Part shown: one piece after another, positions 7,282 to 14,915 of the stretch | How positions within the stretch are numbered: position 1 is the stretch's first letter | How the letters are laid out: each line of letters opens with the position of its first letter | NCBI GenBank assembly: GCA_046597185.1 | Contig: JBKJLF010000624.1 | Location: forward strand, 1-17,218 | Source: CAMBDR01 sp046597185 | GTDB lineage: Bacteria > Pseudomonadota > Gammaproteobacteria > Burkholderiales > Burkholderiaceae_D | Direction: 5' to 3' | Length of the DNA: 17,218 nucleotides | Translations under genes and position numbers: made by a program | Notes under the pieces: model-generated | What the model was told of the DNA's origin: nothing | Seen by the model: only the letters and a program-made list of their open reading frames with translations | Databases searched by the model: none

Positions 7282-10200
7282 TTAGAGGTTGCCAGTCAGG
7301 GTCTTAACCACATACTTGACACTGACATTATTGGGATTGCGCAAGCTGATCGCAACCGTGATGCTTTGGCCCGCTGCCAGGGTCGTGGCCGTGGTCTTGA
7401 TATAAGGCACGCCGTTATAGCTGCCAGTGGCGTTGGCCAGGGTAACGCCCGTACTCAAGCCAGTCAGTTCCATATTGATGGGGCCATTCAGGCTGCTGGT
7501 GCCAGTGTTTTTCAGCGTAATGGTGCCCGTGTACAATTGGGTGGTGCGGTTATACACCAGGCCCGAGCTCACTGCCGACACCTGGGTGCTGACATCCACT
7601 GGCAAAGGCTGCAAATTCAACCCGATGATGACCGGGTCATGATCGGACGAGCGGAATGGGTTGGCCGAGTACAAATCCTGGGTGCGGAATTCGGTGTTGT
7701 AATCGATGCTCGATGGTTCATCCGCATTGATATGCCATTCAGCCACATTCGTTACTTTGCTGCTCAGGGAAGCGCTGCTGAAGGCGTGATCCAGATAACC
7801 GCTTTGGCTGTCAAAAATGAAGGAATACGGTGTGCCGTGGGGGCGCACAAAGCGTTCGATTTCACTGACCATACCGCCGTTAATTATCGCAATGGTTGGG
7901 TCTTCCGCGCCCATGGCGTTGAAGTCACCAATGGTCAATACGTCAGAATCCTGCGCCAACGCTTTCACCTGGGGAATAAACGCATTTACCAGACGTTGCG
8001 CCTGTTGGGTGCGTAAGGCATTCCAGCAACCTTGGCCGTCACCTTGGTCGGCGTTGGCGCTATTATCGGTTGGGCAACTGCCCTTGGATTTGAGGTGGTT
8101 GACGACCAAAGAGAAACGCTTGCCATTGGACAGGGCAAAAGTTTGCGCCAGTGGTGGGCGGTTATTGATCGGGTCGGTGTCGGTAATGGCATTGCCAACC
8201 AAATTCAATTTGGCGGGTTTGTAAATCATCGCCACGCGGATTGCATCGTCACCACTCAGTGAGAGTGGAACCGGGACGGCGGCATAGGTGGTGCTGCCCA
8301 ATTCGGCATTCAAACCATTCACCAATTGTGAGATCGCCACTTCACCATTGTTTTGCATTTCCATCAAACCAAACACATCGGCGTCGATGGCTTTCATGGC
8401 GGCCACGATTTTGGCACGTTGACGGATAAATTCAGCCAAATTATTGGCACCACGGCAATTTGACGCAGCGCTGACACCACCCAAAGTACAGCCTTGGCCA
8501 GTTTGTCCATCAGCAGTTTGGCCGTTGGTAAAGGTGCTAAAGAAATTCAACACGTTAAAGCTGGCCACTTTCACATTCCCGCCAACGGCTTCCGGTGCGC
8601 TGGTGCGTGGGTTGGAGCGTGAGAAGGTGGGCGCAACCGTTGGCTGCAGTTTATAGCCGGTAGGGCCGGTGGCGCTGGACGTGAGTAAGCCAAAATCCAC
8701 CACACCAGTTACGTTGGTGGCGGTGTCGCCAGCGCGCACGGTGTTATCCAAACCAATATAGGGCAGGGGATTGGGGTTTTGCGCCGAGGAGCCGTCATCC
8801 AGAATAATCAGGTTGGTGGCATTGGATGCAGCCAGGGCCAGGGCTTCCGGGGTGCCGGGGCGATAGCGGTTGGTTGGGGACTCCAGACGGCCAGCCGACA
8901 AGGACAGTTGACCATAGCGGCCAAGGAAGTAATTCTGGGCCACGGTCAGCGAATTGGTAAAGCGTACCAGCATGCCTTCATAGCGTTCCCATTCGGTAGT
9001 GCTGGACAGTGGCAAGGCCAGGTTGACCGGTGTGATGCTATTGCCGGTACTGATCACATTAATCGAGGTGACGGTGTTGAGTTGGGTAATCGGGCGGGTC
9101 GCATCGCCTGAGGTAAATTCCACCACCTTGGCGGCAACGCGCACTTTATCGCCAACATTCACACTCGGTGTGGTGCTGGTGAAAACAAAAATACCATCCG
9201 AAGTCGTTGGATCACCATCGCCCTGTGGGTCTTGCATGAAAAAGCCGGCGCTTTGCTTGAGCGTGACCACGCCTTCGGTGATTTGGTTGGTGTTGACATA
9301 GGCGCTGGTTTGCGCGCTGCCTTGAATTTGTGGAATGGTGTGGGTAACGCCTGGTGCCGCCTGAACCGTGACATTGACCATGCAACTGGCGTTTTGACTT
9401 TGGTCATTGCCAAAATTCACCATGACCGGGTAGCTGCCGGAAGCCAGACTGCTGGCCACTTGTAGGGTGATGCTGGCGCTATCGCCGATATTGGCTGCCG
9501 GGGTTAGTGTGCCCAGAGTGATGGCGGCGTTGGTGTTGCTGCCAAGACTGATGCTATTGACGCGACCATCGGTGTCGCTGGCGCTCAACTGGGTGCTGCC
9601 GCCAATACCTGGCAACAAGCTCAAGCTGGTTGGGCAAGCGGTAACGATAGGCGCATTCACTACCGCTTGGCACAGGTGCAAAGGGCTGGCGCTATTGCGT
9701 GGTGCGGCAGCACCATTGCTAAAGAAATCGGTATTGTTTTGATTGGTGTCGGTACAGCCGGAATCGACACGGGTAGCGGCGTTTAAGCTGGTTGCAACAG
9801 CGGCCGGGCCACTACCTTCAAATGCGCTGGCGGTGGTGCCATAGCCAACCAAATCTTGCACGGCGGCGGCAGTCGGGCTGGTTACGGCGGTGGCGATGTT
9901 GGCTAATACCACTTTGCCGGCGGTGGCCGACATGGCGATGGTGCCCACTTTATCGGCAGTGGGCAAAGTGGTGGTGCCAGCGGTGCCAGCGGCTTCTTGC
10001 ACCAGAAAATATTGGCCAGGCTGCAAGGTGACGTTAGGCAGCGTGGTCACTTGCCACGATGTACCTGCGGCGCTGGCGTACTGTACGCTCCAGCCATTGA
10101 GGCTAATCGGGGTGGTGCCACGGTTAAATAATTCGATAAAATCGTTTTTGTAGACGGTGCCGGTATTGCCACCTGCGCCATACACCTGGCTGATGACAAC

Positions 10201-10326
10201 ATCGGATAAGGCCAATGCGCTGCCGGAAACGGTAAGCGAGGCGGCAAACAAGGCGGCGGTGGCTACGGCGAGAGTGGTAAGACGACTGCGGGGTTGCATG
10301 GACGGCAAAAAGTGGCTAAGCATCAT
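7282..10326 (-). CDS. ExeM/NucH-like extracellular endonuclease with lamin-tail, OB-fold and Ig-like domains
   Basis: Large secreted DNase, about 1014 residues; the positions below count from the TTG three bases upstream. Parts in order: signal peptide (~1-40, GSALA); lamin-tail domain (~41-165: VISQVYGAGGNTG, NDFIELFNRG, QYFLVQEAAG); an Ig-like segment (~225-325); a YhcR-type OB-fold (~330-460: TEGVVTLKQSAGFFMQDP); an endonuclease/exonuclease/phosphatase domain (~585-905) with FNVLNFF (591-597), E657 (LMEMQNNG), NHLKSKG (744-750), GDFNAMG (801-807) and SSDHDPV (894-900); and a C-terminal Ig-like domain (~910-1015). All metal and catalytic residues expected for the fold are present. Likely role: degrading extracellular DNA for nutrients or biofilm turnover. 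I chose ATG at 10326 because CCAGGA lies 7-12 bases upstream; TTG at 10329 is the alternative. No C-terminal anchor is seen. Confidence 0.93.
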   Translation of the reverse strand: MMLSHFLPSMQPRSRLTTLAVATAALFAASLTVSGSALALSDVVISQVYGAGGNTGTVYKNDFIELFNRGTTPISLNGWSVQYASAAGTSWQVTTLPNVTLQPGQYFLVQEAAGTAGTTTLPTADKVGTIAMSATAGKVVLANIATAVTSPTAAAVQDLVGYGTTASAFEGSGPAAVATSLNAATRVDSGCTDTNQNNTDFFSNGAAAPRNSASPLHLCQAVVNAPIVTACPTSLSLLPGIGGSTQLSASDTDGRVNSISLGSNTNAAITLGTLTPAANIGDSASITLQVASSLASGSYPVMVNFGNDQSQNASCMVNVTVQAAPGVTHTIPQIQGSAQTSAYVNTNQITEGVVTLKQSAGFFMQDPQGDGDPTTSDGIFVFTSTTPSVNVGDKVRVAAKVVEFTSGDATRPITQLNTVTSINVISTGNSITPVNLALPLSSTTEWERYEGMLVRFTNSLTVAQNYFLGRYGQLSLSAGRLESPTNRYRPGTPEALALAASNATNLIILDDGSSAQNPNPLPYIGLDNTVRAGDTATNVTGVVDFGLLTSSATGPTGYKLQPTVAPTFSRSNPRTSAPEAVGGNVKVASFNVLNFFSTFTNGQTADGQTGQGCTLGGVSAASNCRGANNLAEFIRQRAKIVAAMKAIDADVFGLMEMQNNGEVAISQLVNGLNAELGSTTYAAVPVPLSLSGDDAIRVAMIYKPAKLNLVGNAITDTDPINNRPPLAQTFALSNGKRFSLVVNHLKSKGSCPTDNSANADQGDGQGCWNALRTQQAQRLVNAFIPQVKALAQDSDVLTIGDFNAMGAEDPTIAIINGGMVSEIERFVRPHGTPYSFIFDSQSGYLDHAFSSASLSSKVTNVAEWHINADEPSSIDYNTEFRTQDLYSANPFRSSDHDPVIIGLNLQPLPVDVSTQVSAVSSGLVYNRTTQLYTGTITLKNTGTSSLNGPINMELTGLSTGVTLANATGSYNGVPYIKTTATTLAAGQSITVAISLRNPNNVSVKYVVKTLTGNL

Positions 10327-10721
10327 CAATTATCCTGGTAAGTGAAAGTGGTGTTCCATAGAACGAAAAGGCCCAAACTTGCGCTGAGTTCTCTATCGTT
10401 TTGAAGGCTGTTCCGGGTAAGAAACGGCAATCAATTTGACTTGGTAATCCCCTTAATTGATTTGCCAAAATTATGAAGGGCAATCGTCTAATAGTTTTGT
10501 CCAAGCTCGGCGCGGATAGTAGCATGAAATTTGGCGTTTGAAAACACTTAATGATGTCAAAAATCAATATTAAGCAAAATCAAAGCTTTTATTTCCACAA
10601 ATCAATAAATATGGGGTGTAGCGGCGCATTATGGTGGTAGATGATGACACGTTGATGAATTAGAGTTCGTACTCTAAAATTTTGCTTGGAAAAATCGGGT
10701 GGCTGGGATCAATGGTGTGGA

Positions 10722-10745
10722 AACGGGCTGTCTCCGTTGTTTTTT
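10722..10745 (+). terminator. Orphan terminator-like hairpin (no gene upstream on this strand)
   Basis: AACGGG (10722-10727) pairs with TCCGTT (10733-10738), including one G-U pair, around a 5-base loop. A G and six T's follow (10740-10745), giving plus-strand intrinsic-terminator geometry. No plus-strand gene precedes it since the ABC exporter gene, so it may end a short untranslated RNA, or be chance. Confidence 0.4.
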
Positions 10746-10866
10746 ATGCAGATGGTGGGCATTGGACAGTGATGATAAAAGCAAAGTGCGGGTGTCGAAG
10801 TTGTGCTGCCATCACGCTTTAGCTGATGGGCTTGGTTTGGCCTGTTAATTTGCGGCATCGACTTGT

Positions 10867-10894
10867 TTTTTTGCTGCCGGGCTTGTGCTAAAGT
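10867..10894 (+). promoter_or_regulatory. Probable promoter of aroF
   Basis: Extended -10 TGC then TAAAGT (10886-10894) with a T-rich -35 (TTTTTT, 10867-10872) 16 bp upstream, about 50 bp before the aroF ATG. No leader peptide, attenuator or clear operator palindrome was recognised between it and the start. Confidence 0.45.
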
Positions 10895-10945
10895 GGTTTC
10901 ACCTTTTTTATTGACCTTTTCCGCTCACCTTGCAAGGTATATACC

Positions 10946-12001
10946 ATGACCCAGACCATACTTGAAAATATCAACGTCAGCTCGTTTGACAATATGCCCA
11001 CGCCGGACGAGTTGCACACCCGCTTACCGCTGTCTGATCTGGCGGGTGATGTGGTGGAGCAAAGCCGCGAAACGCTGCGCAATATTTTGGCGCGCAAAGA
11101 TCCGCGTATTTTTGTGGTGGTGGGGCCGTGTTCTATCCATGATCCGGTAGCGGGTCTGGATTATGCGCGCCGCCTCAAAGCCTTGCAAGAAGAAGTCAAG
11201 GATGTAATGTTATTGGTCATGCGCGTGTATTTTGAAAAGCCGCGCACCACCACTGGTTGGAAAGGGTATATCAATGACCCCGATATGGATGATTCGTTCC
11301 GGGTTGATGTGGGCATGGAAAAGGCGCGCCAATTTTTGCTCGATGTCTGTGAACTGGGTTTGCCGACTGGCACCGAAGCGTTGGACCCGATTTCGCCGCA
11401 ATATTTGGGTGATTTAATCGTCTGGACAGCGATTGGCGCGCGCACCACCGAATCGCAAACCCATCGCGAAATGTCGTCCGGCTTGTCTACCCCGGTCGGC
11501 TTTAAAAACGGTACGGACGGCGACATCACCATCGCCATTAACGCCATTTTATCCGCTTCGCATCCGCATTCGTTTTTGGGTTTGAATAACCAGGGGCGCG
11601 TGAGCATTGTGCGCACCAGCGGCAACCAATACGGCCATGTGGTTTTGCGTGGTGGTGACGGGCGGCCCAATTATGATACCGTGTCGGTCGCCATGGTGCA
11701 GCAAGCGATGGAAAAGGCCAAACTGCCCGCTAATGTAGTGGTCGATTGTTCGCACGCCAACAGCTACAAAAAGCCTGAATTGCAACCCCTGGTGATGGCC
11801 GATGTGGTCAATCAAATCGTCAATGGCAATAAGGCACTGGTGGGGGTGATGATTGAATCGAATCTGGAGGCGGGTAATCAAAAAATTCCGGATGATTTGT
11901 CGCAGCTTAAATATGGCTGCTCGGTGACCGATGCCTGTGTTGATTGGGCTACCACGGAAAAAATGCTGCGTGATGCGGCTGTGCGTTTGCGTGGTCGATG
12001 A
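10946..12001 (+). CDS. aroF: 3-deoxy-7-phosphoheptulonate (DAHP) synthase, class I
   Basis: Cytoplasmic enzyme joining phosphoenolpyruvate and erythrose 4-phosphate to DAHP, the first step of the shikimate pathway. The 351-residue length matches E. coli AroF/G/H. Motifs: VGPCSIHDP (~57-65), FEKPRTTTGWKGYINDPDMD (~94-113), GARTTESQTHREM (~166-178), GFKNGTDG (~185-192), DCSHANS and KYGCSVTDACVDW near the C-terminus; these carry the PEP-, metal- and phosphate-binding residues of the family. The segment GTEALDPISPQYLGDL resembles E. coli AroF (tyrosine-sensitive) more than AroG or AroH, hence the symbol; pipelines often call this group aroG. Which amino acid inhibits it cannot be decided here. 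AAGG lies 8 bases before the ATG. The DUF2809 gene follows after 9 bp. Confidence 0.93.
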   Translation: MTQTILENINVSSFDNMPTPDELHTRLPLSDLAGDVVEQSRETLRNILARKDPRIFVVVGPCSIHDPVAGLDYARRLKALQEEVKDVMLLVMRVYFEKPRTTTGWKGYINDPDMDDSFRVDVGMEKARQFLLDVCELGLPTGTEALDPISPQYLGDLIVWTAIGARTTESQTHREMSSGLSTPVGFKNGTDGDITIAINAILSASHPHSFLGLNNQGRVSIVRTSGNQYGHVVLRGGDGRPNYDTVSVAMVQQAMEKAKLPANVVVDCSHANSYKKPELQPLVMADVVNQIVNGNKALVGVMIESNLEAGNQKIPDDLSQLKYGCSVTDACVDWATTEKMLRDAAVRLRGR

Positions 12002-12010
12002 GCCAGGATC

Positions 12011-12397
12011 ATGTCAAATCGCATCATCTACCTGGCCTGTGCCGGGTGTATTTTTTTGCTTGAAATTGCGATAGCCAAAGGTCTGTTGGGGATGGGCTTT
12101 GTGCGTGGCAGCGTGGGCGATATTTTGGTGATCATGTTGATTTATGCCTTCCTGCGGGGCACAGTCAACTTGCAGCCGGGGCGCAGTGCCTTGCTCTCTA
12201 CCGCCTTTGGTTTTGTCGCCGAAACCCTGCAATATTTTCACTTTGCCGACATGCTGGGCTTGAAGCGCGGTTCGATTTGGGCGATTGTGATTGGCACCAC
12301 CTTCAGCTTTTCTGATTTGCTGATGTACTGCATTGGTGGTGCGCTGACGTTTGCGATGGATTACTATTTTCTGAAAAATACCATCCATCGCCCATAG
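12011..12397 (+). CDS. DUF2809 family small integral membrane protein
   Basis: Inner-membrane protein of 128 residues with about four transmembrane segments (roughly 5-25, 35-50, 58-75 and 100-125). It matches the DUF2809 pattern: an early IEIAIA-like helix (here LEIAIAKGLLG), VRGSVGDILVIMLIYAFLRG (~31-50), AETLQYFHFADMLGL (~70-84) and a late FSFSDLLMYCIGG (~103-115). Molecular function of the family is unknown to me. It starts 9 bp after the aroF stop with CAGGAT just before the ATG, so it is probably translated from the aroF transcript; that does not prove a shared pathway. Convergent with the next gene, whose stop is 31 bp away. Confidence 0.85.
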   Translation: MSNRIIYLACAGCIFLLEIAIAKGLLGMGFVRGSVGDILVIMLIYAFLRGTVNLQPGRSALLSTAFGFVAETLQYFHFADMLGLKRGSIWAIVIGTTFSFSDLLMYCIGGALTFAMDYYFLKNTIHRP

Positions 12398-12428
12398 TTT
12401 GCCCGTTGCGTACTGCTTCAGGCGGTGC

Positions 12429-12971
12429 TTACGGCCAAACCGTGCCTGCTGTACACCCTTCCACAAACAGCACATTGTTACGGCTATCGTTAGGAATAAA
12501 CACTTGATTGGTGGCCGAAGCGGGTAGTACCGAGCCGTCGGCGCACTTGGCGCTTTGGCCCGGGCCAATCACAACCTTGGTGCCGGCCTTGATGGTGCAG
12601 GAACTCATGATATTGAGTGGGCTCCATTCCGGGCAAATATCATTTTTAACGCGGTATTCATCGCGTGGGCCTTTGGGTACATCCAGCGCCCACCAACTGC
12701 CGTAGAGCGTAAACGATTTGGCTGCATCCCAAACCCGATACACGGTGACCGCTTTTTCTGCCACAAATACTTTGCCCTTGCAGAGTTTGCCCGCTTCCGG
12801 TGCGCCAATGGCTTTGGCCAGCAGGGCATCATCGCTGCTTGCGACCAAACCGGCAGGCGGTGTAACCACGTCACCGACGCAGGTTTGCGCCATGGTAGCG
12901 CCGCTGGCGAGCAGAGCCCAAGCCAGCACGCTGGTTGTTAAGTTAAATTGGCGAGGAATATACAAGTGCAT
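12429..12971 (-). CDS. Exported Cys-rich protein of unknown function (YRVWD...GSWW motif)
   Basis: Secreted or periplasmic protein of 180 residues with a signal peptide (~1-28, GATMA before QTC). Six cysteines in the mature part (31, 64, 113, 125, 143, 173) could form three disulfides. Visible blocks: KAVTVYRVWD (73-82), YGSWWALDVPKGPRDEYR (90-107), CPEWSPL (113-119), AGTKVVIGPGQSAKC (129-143) and NQVFIPNDSRN (155-165). The arrangement YR-x-W, then G-x-WW, then P-x-EW, then G-T-x-V-x-x-G is reminiscent of small toxin domains with an ADP-ribosyltransferase-like fold, but I cannot confirm homology and the catalytic Glu is not assignable. GGAG lies 7 bases before the ATG. The leader contains a C10T7 run on the coding strand. 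It starts 65 bp after the stop of the next minus-strand gene upstream, so a shared transcript is possible. Confidence 0.8.
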   Translation of the reverse strand: MHLYIPRQFNLTTSVLAWALLASGATMAQTCVGDVVTPPAGLVASSDDALLAKAIGAPEAGKLCKGKVFVAEKAVTVYRVWDAAKSFTLYGSWWALDVPKGPRDEYRVKNDICPEWSPLNIMSSCTIKAGTKVVIGPGQSAKCADGSVLPASATNQVFIPNDSRNNVLFVEGCTAGTVWP

Positions 12972-12985
12972 GGTTAAACTCCATC

Positions 12986-13002
12986 AAAAAAAGGGGGGGG
13001 GG
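12986..13002. repeat. A7G10 homopolymeric tract in a gene leader
   Basis: Seven A's (12986-12992) directly followed by ten G's (12993-13002). It lies 15-31 bases upstream of the start codon of the exported Cys-rich protein, between its Shine-Dalgarno and any upstream promoter. G/C tracts of this length are prone to replication slippage. Confidence 0.85.
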
Positions 13003-13022
13003 TAAAAGATTTGATATTTTTT

Positions 13023-13048
13023 AGGCAATAAATTGATCAGGCAATAAA
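13023..13048. repeat. 10-bp direct repeat at a gene's 3' end
   Basis: AGGCAATAAA occurs at 13023-13032 and 13039-13048 (16-bp step). The second copy encodes the last residues and stop of the minus-strand gene (Phe-Ile-Ala-stop); the first is a downstream duplicate. Probably a local duplication. Confidence 0.6.
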
Positions 13049-13411
13049 CTGAGTCAGGCGCTGCCGGGTAATGCGTTGATTATCATGCTGCCATTCATGC
13101 GGCAGGTGATGACCAGCGAGTGAGGCATCGCTTTGCGCCGCCAGCCAATTCACAAAATCCGTGCGGTTGGCAAAGGTTTGGTACTCAAAACTTTCGCCGC
13201 GCTCTTCCATGCGCAGCACTTGCATGGCGCTGGGGAACTCGCCATCATAAACTTCGGCATGGATAAACAAACCATGTTCATCATGGCCCAGGCCTGTACC
13301 GCAATACTCCGGGTGGGTAAAGGCCAGGCGAACCCCTGTTTCAAGGCGATTGGCGACCGCGTTGGCAAGTTCCAGGCCAAATGGTTCTGATGGATCAGGC
13401 GAAGTAGTCAT
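13037..13411 (-). CDS. Small cytoplasmic protein of unknown function
   Basis: Not recognised. With the start at ATG 13411 it has 124 residues and no signal peptide or membrane segment. It reads as one compact alpha/beta domain: FGLELANAVANRLETGVRLAF helix-strand start, then HDEHGLFIHAEVYDGEFPSAMQVLRMEERG, then a helical end with FANRTDFVNWLAAQSDASLAG and a basic Arg/Gln-rich tail. It is acidic in the middle and His-rich (HHLPHEWQH near the end). The frame is open up to 13618, but the residues before 13411 look like translated leader (Phe/Tyr/Ser runs without structure) and GGAA precedes 13411 at good distance, so I prefer the shorter form. Confidence 0.65.
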   Translation of the reverse strand: MTTSPDPSEPFGLELANAVANRLETGVRLAFTHPEYCGTGLGHDEHGLFIHAEVYDGEFPSAMQVLRMEERGESFEYQTFANRTDFVNWLAAQSDASLAGHHLPHEWQHDNQRITRQRLTQFIA

Positions 13412-13720
13412 GATATTTCCGTAAAAGTGAATAGGAAAGTAAGCTGTGACTATGCCAGAACTGGCAGGCTTAAACCAGTAATTCGTGACTGACCGCAGTT
13501 TTTTTTGCCGCAGTGTGGCGACATTGCCGCAGTATGCCCTGATGCTGCCGATGGAAACGTCAAGCTGCCCCGCCCCAATGCCTGGCCTGACTTCGCGTTC
13601 AAGGCTTAAATTAGTCAATTCACTCTAATTATCTGGTTGATTATAATATTACTTATAAATAGAATTTGTGGCTTCAATAAGCAAATCAAAGTTCAATAAT
13701 ATTTATTCCAGGAGACAGAT
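13412..13720. other. 309-bp divergent intergenic region
   Basis: Holds the leader of the small minus-strand gene, a T8 run (13499-13506), three direct CCGCAGT copies (13493, 13508, 13527; uneven spacing of 15 and 19) and the promoter of the plus-strand secreted-protein gene. Markedly AT-rich to the right of 13600. No further gene seen. Confidence 0.55.
13619..13647 (+). promoter_or_regulatory. Sigma-70 promoter of the secreted propeller-like protein gene
   Basis: A perfect TATAAT (13642-13647) with TTCACT (13619-13624) exactly 17 bp upstream, followed by an AT-rich leader of about 65 bp to the ATG at 13721. The best promoter match in the window. Confidence 0.65.
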
Positions 13721-14680
13721 ATGCTGTTAATTAAAAGGAAGTCATGGCTAAATTTTTTTCAAGCGTGTTTATGTGGGCTAGCTTCCATGTTGGCTGGTGC
13801 TAGTCATGCTGATCCGCAAGTGATCGCGCAGGTAAGCCAGCTCAACAAGGCAGAAAATGCGCTGCAAACCAGCACGGGTCGTACCTTTGTTTCGACCAAG
13901 GGTGCAGTTTATGAACTGATTGAAAGTAGTGGTGGGCAATGGGCGGCGCAAGCCTTGTCGGCGCGCCTGAGTAATAACCAGCCTTTGACTTGTTATTTCA
14001 CCGGTTTGGCAGAATATGCCAACACCTTGTATGCGGTGTGCACCGAAAACAATTTGCTGGCCTTCGCCCCCAAGCATTTAATGGCGATGGATTTATCCCA
14101 ACCCAATTCCAGCATGCAAGAAATTGCCGCCTTACATGCATGGGGCTTGCCCAATGGTTTGGCAAGTGATGGCGCAGGCCACCTGTATTACGCCAATACC
14201 GCCGTCCTGACGCCGGGTGCAGGTGGGGTGTGGCGCATTACCTTGAGTAGCCGTTTTGCGGTGGCCGAAGAAAAGGCGTTTTATACCTTTGCGCTGTGTT
14301 CTGCCAATGGGCTCAAGTTTTATCAAAATAAACTCTATGTCGGCACCAACCCGGTGACGGTGTTGGGTTTATCGCAACTGCTGCGCTATGATGTGAGCGC
14401 CACGGGTTTGAGCAATAAGGCGGTTTTGTATGAAAGCTTTAACACGATTGACGAAATTTCTTTGGTGCAAGGTGGCTTGCTGATTGCCGAATATTTGGGT
14501 AATCGCATTGTGCATACCAGTGAAATCGGTCAGGTTGTGCATAGCGCCAGCTTTGCGTCGCCGACCAGTGCGCATGTGATCAACGACCGGGCACGTGGCA
14601 AGCCCGTGGTGCTGGTAACCGAAGCGGGCGCGAATCGGGCCAGCCTGATCGCCAATGACTGGAATTTGCTGCCGCGCTGA
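13721..14680 (+). CDS. Secreted protein of unknown function, possibly beta-propeller-like
   Basis: Exported protein of 319 residues with a signal peptide (~1-30, ending GASHA before DPQ). The mature part shows repeated strand-turn patterns of the SMP-30/NHL propeller kind: TGLAEYANTLYAVCTEN (~94-110), NGLASDGAGHLYYANTA (~149-165), NGLKFYQNKLYVGTNP (~197-212), IDEISLVQGGLLIAEYLGNRIV (~246-267) and PVVLVTEAGAN. Each unit reads as a turn followed by x-L-Y-V/A-A/G-x. No catalytic or metal-binding set typical of gluconolactonases could be assigned. Assignment as a propeller is inference from pattern. AGGAG lies 8 bases before the ATG, and a strong promoter precedes it. It appears monocistronic. 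Confidence 0.78.
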   Translation: MLLIKRKSWLNFFQACLCGLASMLAGASHADPQVIAQVSQLNKAENALQTSTGRTFVSTKGAVYELIESSGGQWAAQALSARLSNNQPLTCYFTGLAEYANTLYAVCTENNLLAFAPKHLMAMDLSQPNSSMQEIAALHAWGLPNGLASDGAGHLYYANTAVLTPGAGGVWRITLSSRFAVAEEKAFYTFALCSANGLKFYQNKLYVGTNPVTVLGLSQLLRYDVSATGLSNKAVLYESFNTIDEISLVQGGLLIAEYLGNRIVHTSEIGQVVHSASFASPTSAHVINDRARGKPVVLVTEAGANRASLIANDWNLLPR

Positions 14681-14873
14681 GATTGTCTGAAGGCATTACG
14701 GTCTGAGCACCGGATGCGAGTTGCGGCTTGCATGCGTGCGCCCCTGAAAATTGGCTCATTCAGCTTGGTATAGATGGCGTGGCCAAGGCGGCTTCGTTTT
14801 AAATCAAGGTCGTGTGGATTTGGCAAGTGGGGGGCGGTGTCAGGAAATGGGTGTGGCTTATCGGCGTTTCGAT

Positions 14874-14879
14874 TACAAT
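14874..14879 (+). promoter_or_regulatory. Possible -10 element of the GNAT gene
   Basis: TACAAT (14874-14879) lies 36 bp before the GTG start; no acceptable -35 is seen 17 bp upstream. The rest of the 235-bp gap 14681-14915 shows no gene I can support. Confidence 0.3.
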
Positions 14880-14915
14880 GCGCTTGATATATGTCATGCC
14901 AGAAAAGGATTAATC

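Larger units (their letters stand above)
10327..10945. other. 619-bp intergenic region between the nuclease operon and aroF
   Basis: No convincing gene on either strand. The left part should contain the promoter of the endonuclease operon, but no clear -35/-10 pair was found. The middle holds a perfect 7-bp hairpin (TTAGAGT at 10660-10666, ACTCTAA at 10671-10677) and a terminator-like hairpin at 10722-10745. The right end holds the probable aroF promoter. Base composition is more AT-rich than in the flanking genes. Confidence 0.6.

Noticed and set aside
10895..10945. Possible riboswitch or attenuator leader before aroF
   Set aside because: The leader is short, with no leader peptide rich in aromatic residues and no competing hairpins.
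13493..13533. Three CCGCAGT copies as a possible repeat array
   Set aside because: Only seven bases long with unequal spacing (15 and 19); not a CRISPR array and not clearly an operator set.
13412..13618. Longer form of the small unknown minus-strand protein (193 residues)
   Set aside because: The extra residues have no coherent pattern, the extension reaches into the -35/-10 region of the opposite gene, and a Shine-Dalgarno supports the start at 13411.
14751..14915. Longer N-terminus for the GNAT acetyltransferase
   Set aside because: The extra 55 residues do not resemble the family and the region contains a probable -10; GTG at 14916 has a good Shine-Dalgarno.
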